NCBI RefSeq assembly: GCF_001625215.2
Contig: NC_030383.2
Coordinates: 47,674,380 to 47,738,379 of the forward strand
DNA from: Daucus carota subsp. sativus
Taxonomy: Eukaryota > Streptophyta > Magnoliopsida > Apiales > Apiaceae
DNA length: 64,000 bases
Reading direction: 5' to 3'
Shown here piece by piece: positions 23,401 through 32,419 of this stretch (position 1 is the first letter of the stretch; each line of letters opens with the position of its first letter). The position numbers and the translations under genes are program-made. The notes under the pieces are model-generated. The model searched no databases. It had not been told where the DNA came from and was given only the letters and a program-made list of their open reading frames with translations.

Positions 23401-25876
23401 CCCTGCTAAGTGCGCCTTTGGGGTCGGTTCTGGGAAGTTCCTGGGTTTAATGGTCTCAAAGCGTGGTATTGAAGCCAACCCCGACAAGATAAAAGCTATC
23501 CTAGATATGGAACCCCCAAAAAGTATAAGGGATGTTCAGAAACTGACAGGAAGAATTGCAGCTTTGGGAAGGTTTGTATCCAAGTCAGGAGACAAGTGCT
23601 TGCCTTTCTTTAAAGCATTAAAGAAGGTTAAGAACTTTGAGTGGACGGATGAGAGCCAAGTGGCCTTCGAACATCTAAAGAAATATATGGCAGAACCACC
23701 ACTCTTATCGAAACCCGTGGAGGGCGAAACCCTGTATGTATACTTAGCTGTCTCGGAACAAGCACTAAGTGCCGTCTTGGTTCGGGAGGAATCCAAAGTC
23801 CAGAAACCAGTATACTATGTGAGCAAGGTGCTGCATGGAGCGGAGCTCAATTACTCAGTGATCGAAAAGTTTGCCTTGGCCATGATTACGGCCTCAAGGA
23901 AGTTGAGACCTTACTTTCAGTCTCATAAGATAGAGGTCCTGACAGACCAACCTCTCCGAAATGTTATACATAGCCCTAAGGCTAGTGGAAGATTGATCAA
24001 GTGGGCAATTGAGCTTGGAGAATTTGATATCCGATACAAACCTCGAACGGCGATTAAAGCTCAGGCCTTAGCTGACTTCCTAGTTGAATGTACCATTAGC
24101 AACCAGGAAGTCGGGGGGCAAGGAGACAAGGTAGAAGAACCTGCTAAGGAAGAAAAACCTAAAGAATACTGGCTACTATTTTTTGACGGGGCTTCAAAAA
24201 CAAAAGGTAGTGGCGCAGGGCTTGTGCTCCAAAGCCCTGATGGCTTTACTGTGGAATATGCTATTAAGCTAGACTTTCCAACCACTAACAATGAGGCAGA
24301 GTATGAGGCATTGATAGCTGGGCTTGGCCTAGCCAGAACCTTGAGGGTAAAGAATTTGAAGGTCTGTGGTGACTCAAAGCTCGTAGTCTTCCAAGTGAAT
24401 GGTGAGTTTGAAGCCCGTGAGGAGACTATGCTAAAATATCTAAGGATTGTAAAGACCCAGATGGCACTATTCGAAGAATGCTTGGTACAGTATGTGCCAA
24501 GGGAGGAGAACACCAAGGCTGATGCCCTGTCACAATTTGCATCTTCCGACGATGAGGTATGCTCAGGAAGCGTTTACTATCAGGTTTTGAGAACCCCGAG
24601 TATCGAAGCAAAGTTAGTTGCCCCCATTGACACAGGGGCCACTTGGATGGATGAAATTAAGTTGTACTTACGAAGCGGACATCTGCCACCTAATGCTGAT
24701 GAAGCACGAAAATTACAGGTAAGGGCCCTTAAATATGTACTCATTGAGGGAATCTTATATAAAAAATCGTTTGTGATCCCTTACTTGAGATGTCTGAGGC
24801 CTGATGAGGCTCGAGAAGCCCTTAGAGAAGTTCATGAAGGGGTATGTGGCCAACACCTTGGTGGAAGAGCATTGGCTCATAAAGTGACCCGCCTTGGATT
24901 CTATTGGCCAGACATGCTGAAGCACGCTCAAGACTATGTGAAAAAGTGTGATCGTTGTCAAAGGTTTGCACCTGTTGTACGACAGCCACCTGAGATGCTG
25001 ACATCTATCAATACTCCTATCCCCTTCGCAATGTGGGGGATGGACATTCTTGGACCGTTTCCACTTGCTAGCGCGCAGAGAAAGTTTCTATTGGTTGCAA
25101 TTGATTATTTCACTAAATGGATTGAAGCCAAGCCGTTGGCCAAGATAACCACCAAGCAAGTTGCTCAGTTCGTGTGGGAGAACATTATCTGCAGGTACGG
25201 AATACCTCGAGTCATGGTTACCGACAATGGGACTCAGTTCAATAATGCTGAGTTTAGAGGATATTGTGAGGATTACTCGATTGAGTTACGCTTCACTTCA
25301 GTTGCCCATCCTCAAGCTAATGGACAAGCTGAGGTGGCCAATAGGATAATTCTTGATGGACTGAAGAAGAGAGTTGAGAAAGCCCAGGGATCGTGGGTCG
25401 AAGAGATGCTCCCTATACTATGGGCGTATCGAACCACTTGCAAGGTTTCAACTGGGGCAACTCCCTTTCAACTGGCTTATGGAGCCGAGGCAGTGGTGCC
25501 ACTCGAAATCACTCATACATCCTCCAGGGTCCAGCAGTATGAGCCAGAAGCCAATGAAGAAGGTATGAGACTTGCACTTGATATGATTGATGAGATTCGT
25601 GACGAAGCTCATGCTAAAATCGTGGAAAACCAGAAACGAGCTTCCTACTACTATAACCTACGGGTTAAGGAGCGTTACTTCAGGGAAGGAGATCTGGTAC
25701 TTAGAAAAGTTGAGGCTTCTGGGGTAGGTCCCAAAGGCAAGATGGCTCCGAATTGGGAAGGGCCCTACCAAGTTAAGGCTGTCACAGGCCATGGCTCATA
25801 CAAACTTCAAACCCTGGAAGGAATTGAAGTCCCTAGAAGTTGGCATGCGACCAACTTAAAGATATATTATATTTAG
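20432..25876 (+). CDS. Tat-lineage Gag-Pol polyprotein
   Basis: One uninterrupted frame of 1814 aa. Rough order: Gag (conserved YDGTGDPANHVRTF near residue 200, then AQHWYSRLP); a zinc-knuckle-like CRFHKDTGHKTDDC near 447; aspartic protease with LIDNGASVDILF near 583; reverse transcriptase with WRMCVDFTDLN, FPLPRIDTLID and catalytic YVDDM near 956. The RT-linked RNase H contains TDQPL near 1171. A second, archaeal-like RNase H follows (FFDGASKTKGSG near 1249; NNEAEYEALIAGL; ADALSQ). The integrase has the H-H-C-C finger near 1460-1500 and the D, D, E residues in GMDILGPF, VTDNGTQF and the following QANGQAEVANR segment. The duplicated RNase H is the signature of the Tat lineage. No stop or frameshift found, so the element looks coding-competent. 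Confidence 0.95.
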   Translation: MTNPTGIRSEIHVPRSRTTTGVSTESTPVTTTLPLGTTIAQTTTPLTFGSLPPLTRVIATVTDAGTHYSTVTTTTRGGTRDDYVHVTDYDSSESEQEHDTPPRRRRETDHTRHRRRRHRQETNEPRGPITYEERIRAYEEEIARLKRDQARMQPPESRDEAPRQTVMNQIHLLPAGDPDNPVPPFTQEIMGARISRKFKLPTIKAYDGTGDPANHVRTFMNALLLQPVTEAIKCRAFPQTLSGMAQHWYSRLPPNSISCFADLSRAFIGQFVGSKTHAKSSASLMNLHQGKNESLREYMNRFTKEALKVPDLDQKVAMIALQQGTTDDNFRRSLAKRAPDNMNDLQERAGKYIKAEESLRKSQNSQGPNTNFKKRGNDTEYNAENKYSRKEDEEKSPAKKKLGPRFTEYARLNAPRSQILLEIEKDESVRWPKPIRTDPEKRNKDLYCRFHKDTGHKTDDCRQLKDEIEFLIRRGKLSKFTKDGDKNHRDSDNRGRDNDDKRTQPRGPVINVISGGPTAAGTSSNSRKAYAREVMSIVGEPPKRAKIDYAMAFDNVDLEKVKFPHDDPLVVTPVIGNSSVKRVLIDNGASVDILFYDAYEKMGYSDNQLTPSDMPIYGFNNVETKIEGMIQLPVTMGTEPRQATCMINFLVVKASSTYNAILGRTGIHAFKAIPSTYHMKIKFPTRNGIGEELGDQKMARSCYIGALRSGGAGGQVLPIEDLDVREEEERRGKPAEDLVPIQLYTEEPEKVTYVGALLQEDLKQEFVRFLRNNRDVFAWTAADMPGIDPSFITHKLNVNPARKPIKQKKRNFAPERQEAIKQEVDKLLEAGFIEEIQFPEWLANPVMVKKANGKWRMCVDFTDLNDACPKDCFPLPRIDTLIDATAGHEMLSFMDGFSGYNQIRMDKDDVPKVSFITDFGVFCYLVMAFGLKNAGATYQRLANKMFKHLIGKTMEVYVDDMLVKSLSKADHLEHLREAFEVLRTHKMMLNPAKCAFGVGSGKFLGLMVSKRGIEANPDKIKAILDMEPPKSIRDVQKLTGRIAALGRFVSKSGDKCLPFFKALKKVKNFEWTDESQVAFEHLKKYMAEPPLLSKPVEGETLYVYLAVSEQALSAVLVREESKVQKPVYYVSKVLHGAELNYSVIEKFALAMITASRKLRPYFQSHKIEVLTDQPLRNVIHSPKASGRLIKWAIELGEFDIRYKPRTAIKAQALADFLVECTISNQEVGGQGDKVEEPAKEEKPKEYWLLFFDGASKTKGSGAGLVLQSPDGFTVEYAIKLDFPTTNNEAEYEALIAGLGLARTLRVKNLKVCGDSKLVVFQVNGEFEAREETMLKYLRIVKTQMALFEECLVQYVPREENTKADALSQFASSDDEVCSGSVYYQVLRTPSIEAKLVAPIDTGATWMDEIKLYLRSGHLPPNADEARKLQVRALKYVLIEGILYKKSFVIPYLRCLRPDEAREALREVHEGVCGQHLGGRALAHKVTRLGFYWPDMLKHAQDYVKKCDRCQRFAPVVRQPPEMLTSINTPIPFAMWGMDILGPFPLASAQRKFLLVAIDYFTKWIEAKPLAKITTKQVAQFVWENIICRYGIPRVMVTDNGTQFNNAEFRGYCEDYSIELRFTSVAHPQANGQAEVANRIILDGLKKRVEKAQGSWVEEMLPILWAYRTTCKVSTGATPFQLAYGAEAVVPLEITHTSSRVQQYEPEANEEGMRLALDMIDEIRDEAHAKIVENQKRASYYYNLRVKERYFREGDLVLRKVEASGVGPKGKMAPNWEGPYQVKAVTGHGSYKLQTLEGIEVPRSWHATNLKIYYI

Positions 25877-26260
25877 TATCTACTCTGTGATGACAGAAGT
25901 TAGTAGTTACCACAGAAATAAGGTCATGTTGACCACTGCCATGTAGTCGGTTTCCAAGGATAGTTATTTCATTTACTATAATAATAAAGTCCAGAGGATT
26001 ATCTAACTTATTTGCCCAAGTTATTTTTACTTGTGCTGTCCTTGATGAAAGGCTCACAAACTGAACTTACATGTTTAAAGATAAGAAATCCTAAGTATGA
26101 ATCAATATGGATGAAAGCTCGAAGCTAAAAGCATGATATAAAAGAAGTTAACTTGATAAATAAGTTGACAAATAAATAAAGGAGTTAGAACCCGAAGGGT
26201 TGGCATAAATATCCGAATAAATATACAAATTAAAGCCACGCAGGGCTGAAAACACCTAAT
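25877..26260. other. Tat element spacer between pol and antisense gene
   Basis: About 380 bp of AT-rich sequence inside the element. It lies between the two convergent coding regions and probably holds the antisense gene's 3' end signals. No ORF of note. Confidence 0.5.
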
Positions 26261-28157
26261 CTAAGGGAGACCATCATCAAAGATGTCGTCCCCTTCCTTG
26301 GCCTTCCCCTCCTCCTCGGGGACCTCCTCTTCCTTCTCCACAGCCATGGGGGAACCCACCCCGTCTTGCGCTTCCTCCTCCTGGGTCTCGAGTGGATGGG
26401 AGTCCCCGAACTCCGTTTCCTCGAGGTCCTCCGAGGATTCTGAGGTTTTCCCCGGGACCGTAGGGACGGGGAACTTCTCCAAAGTAACCCCCTCGATCTT
26501 AGAGCCGAGTTCCTCGATGATGGCCTCCCAGCAACTCTTAAAAGTCTCAGGAAACGCCGCGTCGTACTCGGCCACCATCAAGTCCTCGTACTCCTTAGAC
26601 TTCTTGAAGTCCTCAATTGCCTCCGTCCGGACCCGATCCAACTCAGCCTCCAGGGTTCGAACCCTCTCCTTCTCGATCGCCAACTCCTTTTCCACCTCAC
26701 GGAAGCGTTCAAAGTTGGCCGTGGAGGACTCGAGATATCTATCGCGATCGCGCTCGGCGATCGTCTTCTCGGTCCTCACCTCCCTCAGGTTGTGGAGGGC
26801 AGCCTGAAGGTAAGTGTTGACCTGCAAAATATTAAAAAGTAAGCATACAAGGATGAAGTATTGCAAAAAACAATAAAAGGGGTGGAGGAAAGATGATATT
26901 TACCGATGCTACGGCCTGAGCTCCTAAGAGCTCAATCTGCAAGTCGTCCGAAGACTCAACCACATGGGCCTTGTCCCTCGGGGTTACCACATTCTTGGAC
27001 CACTCAGCGGCGGCCCGAGAGTCGCCCACTATGGTGTCCCTGTTTAAAAGTCCCCACTGGACCACGTAAGGATTTGGGTCCTCATCAATGGCAGGGGGCC
27101 TCTCGGCCATAAAAGCCGGAACTTTCTCCACAATGGGAGAACCGCCCTCCTTCCTGGGCCGCTTGGTGCGGACCTTCTCCACGGGAACAGCCTTTGAAGC
27201 GGCCGTCTCCCTCTTCTTAAAAATGTTGCCCAAAGTAGCGAGGGCTGCAAAAGAGATGAAACAAATAAGTTACGGCCCATAATCAAATCTGCTAAGTAAA
27301 ATAAAGAAAATATAGGGACTAAAGGGAATACCCTTTGGGCCTAAATCACTAAGCCCGTGTGCTTGAAGTGAGGCCTCTGAAAGCAGGAGAGAGCAGTGAT
27401 GAAGGTTGTCTCCCACCAAGATGTGTATAGCGGCCTCCTCTTCTAAGCCCAACTTAAGGGACCTAACGGGCCCGTCTTCGGCCCGACTAAAGTTGGAATA
27501 GAAACAATCTTCCCAACTGGCTCCCTCCATATAGACATAAAACCATTGCTTTTTCCAGTGTGGAAGGGAGTCAGGGGCCGTGTCGGGAACGAAAATGCTG
27601 CGAGCCACGTTCCTATTTTGAATTTTAACCCAACCCTCGTCGTTGGGTGCATTTACAAATTTAAAAAAGTACCTAAATACTGCCACGCTGGGCTCTAAGT
27701 TGTGCTTCTTACACTGAACTAGATAACAGTAAATAAACTTCCACCCATTGGGCTGAAGTTGGGTAGGACAAATACGGGCCTCGGCCAAAAGCCTGCAGAC
27801 GAACATGGGTGGAGGAAACCTGAACCCAGCATAAAGAGTTTCTTTATAAATCCTAAGGGCTCCGGGCTTTGGATAGCAAGATCTATCGTTTGGGCCCGGA
27901 GCCACAGCCCTATAAGGCCCATTTATCCCAAAAGCTACAGCAATCGTATCTACGGCCTCTTGATCGTATTTTGAAGGAAAATTATACGAATCTAAATGCA
28001 ACAAGTTGGGAAAAGCTTCACCAAAATCTGAAAGCAAATCCCTAAGTGAAAAAACACTAGCATGGACTAGGGATTTCTTTTTACCTCGGTTCGCGCGAGG
28101 ATGAGCGGTTGAAGGCTGGGAAAGTTGAGATTGCTGTGAAGAACTGGAATCGGCCAT
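26261..28157 (-). CDS. antisense spliced gene of Tat element (gag/transposase_28-like)
   Basis: Three exons on the minus strand: 27332-28157, 26904-27244, 26261-26821. GT-AG borders and compatible phases give 575 aa from MADSSSSQQSQ. The ATG context is ATCAATGGC. The first 275 residues have a globular region (VFSLRDLLSDFGEAFPNLLH, GALRIYKETLYAGFRFPPPM, WKFIYCYLVQCKKHNLEPSV, VPDTAPDSLPHWKKQWFYV). It resembles the 'putative gypsy type transposon' domain of plant Tat/Gypsy extra ORFs. The middle exon is basic (RTKRPRKEGG, possible nuclear signal). The last exon is a heptad-rich coiled coil (about residues 395-470) with an acidic tail. Antisense additional ORFs are known for the Tat lineage; their function is not settled. 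A TATA box lies upstream at 28421-28428. No disabling mutation seen. Confidence 0.8.
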
Positions 28158-28420
28158 TGATATGCTTGCCTTGAGAGCTTGAAACCCAGAAAAAGTCACG
28201 AAGAAGATGAATATTAATCGGAAACTGGAAAAACTCTTGAAGGTCGGCCGGAAACTGGGAGGATGCTCGAAGAACAGCCGGAATCTGGAAACCCCTTCTG
28301 AAGATCGACCGGAGAATTCGCCTAAAAACTTGCTAAAATACTAGGAAACTAGAGAGAAAGTTGAGAGTGCTTGAGGCTTTTGAAAAGAGTAGTGAATGAA
28401 AATGATTCACTCACTCACGC

Positions 28421-28428
28421 TATTTATA
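28421..28428 (-). promoter_or_regulatory. TATA box of antisense Tat gene
   Basis: TATAAATA on the minus strand (context TTATAAATAGC), 264 bp upstream of the antisense start codon. It fits an internal promoter driving transcription against the element's genomic RNA. Inferred from sequence and position. Confidence 0.55.
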
Positions 28429-28681
28429 AGGGGGGATAACCGGTTCAACAGCCGGTAAACCCTAGGGTTACCGCCTGTACGCGGTAATATGGGCCTACAG
28501 CCGGTGAATGGGCTTTGTCTAGGCGGGAAGCCCACGAAATTCAAACATTTCAGAAGTGCCTCGATCGTTCTGGAAAGATCTGGAGATGTCTAAGTAAAAA
28601 GAAAAGGAAAATTAAGCTATATAGGCCTGTCAGGCATAGACCTTGGCCCACAGGATCCGGCAAAATCAAGTTAGTAACAAA
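28429..28681. other. Tat element spacer
   Basis: Non-coding sequence between the antisense promoter and the tandem array. No conserved motif recognised. Confidence 0.4.
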
Positions 28682-29290
28682 CCACGCCCAGGAAGCAGAG
28701 CTTCCATGGCGCGTATGTATATATGTCTCCTTGGCGTGGACCATCAACGCCAAGGAAGCACTTTCTTTTTGAGTCATGATTGACCAACCACGCCTAGGAA
28801 GCAGAACTTCCTTGGCGCGTATGTATGTATGTCTCCTTGGCGGGGACCACCAACGCCAAGGAAGCATTTCCTTGATAAGTCATGAATGACCAGCCACGCC
28901 TAGGAAGCGTTGTCTCCTTGGCGTGCTTGTACAGATGTCTCCTTGGCGTGGCACACCAACGCCAAGGGAGCATTTCTCTGTTGAGTCTTGTGAGACCAGC
29001 CACGCCTAGGAATCGTTGTCTCCTTGGCGTGCTTATACAGATGTCTCCTTGGCGTGGCACACCAACGCCAAGGGAGCATTTCTCTGTTGAGTCTTGTGAG
29101 ACCAGCCACGCCTAGGAAGCGTTGTCTCCTTGGCGTGCTTGTACATATGTCTCCTTGGCGTGGCACACCAACGCCAAGGGAGCATTTATTTGATTCTTGT
29201 GAGACCAGCCACGCCCAGGAAGCAAAGCCTCCTTGGCGTGGACACGATGATACCTCCCTGGCGTGGATTACCAACGCCAAGGGAGCCACC
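28682..29290. repeat. 106-bp tandem hairpin array, six units
   Basis: Units start with CCACGCC(C/T)AGGAAGC at 28682, 28788, 28894, 29000, 29106 and 29209. Spacing is exactly 106 bp four times, then 103, and the last unit is truncated. Each unit contains TCCTTGGCGTGG...CCAACGCCAAGG(A/G), an inverted repeat able to fold into a hairpin, plus a second GCxTCCTTGGCG / CGCCxAGGAAGC pairing. Units 3-5 are nearly identical. Located between the antisense gene and the polypurine tract, where Tat elements often carry variable tandem repeats. Confidence 0.9.
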
Positions 29291-29823
29291 CGATTGGTGT
29301 GCCTTCACCAAAATAAAAAAAAAAATATATATATATATATATATGGTAAAAATCCTGAAAATTCAGGAAAAATCATAAAATTGAGATTTTGATTTCAAAA
29401 GGCTCGAAAAATTCTAGAAGATTGAAATTCGATCATAAAAATTCCAATTTAAATTTAGCCTTGGAAAAATACGAAAGTACTCGAAAGTACCATTACAAAC
29501 GTAATACTCGTTGACTCGTAGTATCATGGAAACGACTCGAAAGGTCAAAAGAAAGACTCGTGTCTTCCGGTACTCCAATCAAAAATGAAGTGCGATCCCG
29601 AAGGATACGAAACAGGACTATCTTTACTCTACAGTCAACTCAAGTCATCTCTCGAATTGTTTTAAAGTAGTCAAGATCGGTGAGATCCTTGCGCTATTTA
29701 TGGAACTTCAGATTTTGGACAATGGGAATCGGTAGAAGTTAGCTTTTTCGCATGATGAATGAAGATCAGAAAGCCGATAAGGTCTCAGCAACTTTTGAAA
29801 AGTTTCTACAAAACTTGTCGAAA
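29291..29823. other. Tat element 3' untranslated region
   Basis: Non-coding stretch with an (AT)n microsatellite at about 29327-29344 and the repeated word ACTCGAAAG near 29475-29545. Leads into the polypurine tract. Confidence 0.5.
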
Positions 29824-29836
29824 GTTGGGGGGCAAA
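29824..29836 (+). promoter_or_regulatory. polypurine tract of Tat element
   Basis: GTTGGGGGGCAAA directly precedes the 3' LTR. It is the expected site for plus-strand priming and a typical form for Tat-type elements. Confidence 0.8.
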
Positions 29837-30296
29837 TGATATGGGTCAGAAGTAATATTTAATTATTATTAGATATTAAAAGCCCAAGAACACCAAAGCC
29901 CAGTTAAATAGGGCCTGAGGCTCTTAAATATTAATTAATTTCGTAATTAATTAATAGAGGCCCAGTCAGAGGTCCAGTTACAAGTCCGAATTCTATAATA
30001 CATCTGATTCTAGCAGATAAATACTCAGAAGTTCGGATAAACGTCAACAACAAGAGGATAGGAGTTCTATCTTATCTCTTGCTTCGAGGCATACTTCGAT
30101 AAGAAGTCTGACACACGGAATCGTACTTCCGTCCCACTTCTGACTCCGAAGCGCCTATATAAAGGGCTCTACCCCTCATAACTAGAACTACGTTTTGGAC
30201 TTGATTCTTCCCCACGCAGAAGATACGTAGGCATCTCGCATCGAGACCAGTCCAAAGCACGAATCGCTCACCCCCTTTGTTTTCTATTCTATAACA
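29837..30296 (+). repeat. 3' LTR of Tat element
   Basis: 460 bp, same length as the 5' LTR and no difference seen in a base-by-base reading. Confidence 0.93.
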
Positions 30297-30437
30297 CCTT
30301 CTCAAAATGAAGGTTTGAGCTCTAGTTAAGGGGGATAAGAACGGAATGATGGAAGGAATAAAATTATTATACATTTAACTAAATTATAGTTCAAATCTCA
30401 TTCCATTCCATCCATTTTCATTCACCCCAACCAAACA

Positions 30438-30602
30438 TAACGGAAGATGATCACCGCCTCAACTCTTAGACAACCTAGCTCTAGTAGATTCGATCTCTCT
30501 AGCTCTCCAGCACATTCGGTCCGAAACCACCACAAGGCCTTCACATTCTGCTGCTCTGATCACACAGAAGCATGCAAGCTTTTTACTAAAGGCAGCGATA
30601 TA
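30438..30602. other. short unique segment
   Basis: Sequence between two mobile elements. It has an open frame from 30447 that, without the hAT insertion, would end shortly after the target site. No domain recognised and no gene is claimed. Confidence 0.3.
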
Positions 30603-30610
30603 GTGTGGAC

Positions 30611-31633
30611 CAGGGACGAAGCTACATAGGGGCCAGAAGGGGCCATGGCCCCCTCTAGGGTTTCCATAGTATTGTAATTTTTATTATATAATTTTGAAAA
30701 AAGTTGTATTTTATCTATATATTTATATAAATATAAAAATTTGGCCCCCCTCAAAAAATATCTGTTCGCTTCTAAAAAATATTTAACATTGTAAAATAAA
30801 GTTTTAACTTAGATTTTTCTAATTTATTGTATTAGACCAAATTTAAAAATAAAAATAAACAAAAATATGGATATATATACAATTATACTAATTTAAAAGG
30901 AAAGATCGTAAAATGTGATATGTGATAAATATAAATATCAATATGGTTCTTTTTTTTTTTTTTGACTAATATGGCTTATAGCCTTACAAAGTGAGTATCT
31001 GTTCGAAGATATTCTCGGGGTGAACCAGAGTTTTAAAAATAAGAATATTTGATGATGGAGGTCTTATCCAAAAAACTTATACCTCACTTCACTTCTTCAT
31101 TTTCATAGAATAGTTAGTCCTCGTGCATTATAAATTTATTATTTAATATTAATATTGATCTACTCATCTTCAATTTAAATTCATCATCGAGGTAATATTT
31201 TTACTTATTTAAATTATAACTTGTCGTCTTCTAAATAAGTATAATATTTTTTTTAAGTATAATAAACATTTTTTTTGAAAAGGAGTAAGTATAATAAACA
31301 TAATATTTAGTTTTTGAGATATTGTCAAAATACAATTTCATATAATGTGTGTTACCTGCTAATTAAAGATTACTATAACTTAGAGTTATTATGATGAGTT
31401 TCCTGACCATTTATACTTAAATATATTTAAAGAGAAATAGCTAAATATTTTTGTTGACACTATTATAAATTTGATTTCCTGATTTAAAAGAACGCAAAGC
31501 TCTACTATAATTTTTTTACTAGTATTTTTGTATTTATTTTATAATGAATATTTTACAGTGCTGATGAAAAATTTTACTGTATGGAAGAAAATTTTTTTGG
31601 CCCCCTTACACACGTTTGCTGGCTTCGTCCCTG
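30611..31633. mobile_element. non-autonomous hAT element
   Basis: Ends CAGGGACGAAGC and, inverted, CAGGGACGAAGC. They are flanked by a perfect 8-bp target duplication GTGTGGAC at 30603-30610 and 31634-31641. CAGGG ends and an 8-bp duplication are typical of hAT. Subterminal GGGGCCATGGCCCC is palindromic, and a GGCCCCC block occurs near the right end. About 1 kb, AT-rich, no transposase. Confidence 0.88.
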
Positions 31634-31641
31634 GTGTGGAC

Positions 31642-32419
31642 CAGATAGACCAAAGAGAGAATTTTAGTAGCTCATAATGTCTAAATAAGATCTCTGGTTG
31701 ACTTCATGCCTCTCAAAATAATGAATCACAACAGCCATTATTGTATGTGAAAATTATGAGAATTAGTTAATGTTGATCTGCAGAAGCCTCTCTTTATCGA
31801 TCCTCATCTGCTGAGTCGATCATCATTCATCAGACTTCGTCTCTCTGGTACCTTTAGTCCTTATGATGTTGATGACATCTCTGTATCACGATTTTATGTG
31901 ATAAATAAAAATTTATTATCTACGTCAAAATGTAACTTATATACCACTCTGATTAGTGGTTATAAACAAGTTCATGTATTAAATAAGAATTGTGTGTATT
32001 AGCAAGTTTAGGTGCAGTTTATATACTAGAACCTTGAATGCATATACCCTCAAGTTCATAATCTGATTAATGAGTGCATGAGCTTGCTGTATATTGTTAC
32101 AGGATTCTCGTTTTCTAATCAAACAAGTAATGCCATGACTTTGATCAGGATACACACTTTGTATGTTTTATGTACAAAAAATAAAACAATTTATGTTCTT
32201 ACGTTTTCCCTGTAATTCGAAGATCTCAGGATACCCAGGTTTGATCCTCTTGCTTTCGCCTTATATTACACATTAAAAGATGCTCAACTTGTTTGTGTAC
32301 GTGCGATCAATTCAACTTCTTGCTTCAGTATATGCCATTTCTGTTATAAGTTATGTAATTTCATCCAAAAAGATTTTCAGTGTTGTTAAAATGAAAGCAG
32401 AAGTTCAATAAAATATATG
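31642..32419. other. intergenic
   Basis: No gene recognised. The sequence is of moderate GC with no clear repeat. It could be the tail of an older gene, but no homology is visible. Confidence 0.3.

Larger units (their letters stand above)
19942..30296 (+). mobile_element. complete Ty3/gypsy Tat-lineage LTR retrotransposon
   Basis: A 10,355-bp element bounded by 460-bp LTRs starting TG and ending CA. A perfect 5-bp target duplication CCTTC lies at 19937-19941 and 30297-30301. It has a tRNA-Asp-like primer site, an uninterrupted Gag-Pol, a spliced antisense gene, a 106-bp tandem array and a polypurine tract. The second RNase H, the large 3' region and an antisense extra gene place it in the Tat lineage (Retand/Tat type, non-chromovirus). 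The LTRs show no difference by eye, so insertion is recent and the element may still be active. Confidence 0.93.
19778..30437. mobile_element. inverted-repeat MITE split by the Tat element
   Basis: The left fragment 19778-19941 begins TGTTTGGTTGGGGTGAATGG. The right fragment 30297-30437 ends with its complement (CATTCACCCCAACCAAACA). Together they form a small TIR element whose middle received the LTR retrotransposon. Without that insertion and its duplicated 5 bp it is about 300 bp. Target duplication not clear. The interruption shows this element is older than the Tat insertion. Confidence 0.65.

Noticed and set aside
22136..24516. Several 100-150-codon frames antisense to the Tat gag-pol
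   Set aside because: Shadow frames of the conserved polyprotein with no domains, unlike the spliced antisense gene further downstream.
28682..29290. CRISPR-like array
   Set aside because: Plant retrotransposon context, 106-bp contiguous units without unique spacers, and hairpin arms typical of Tat tandem repeats.
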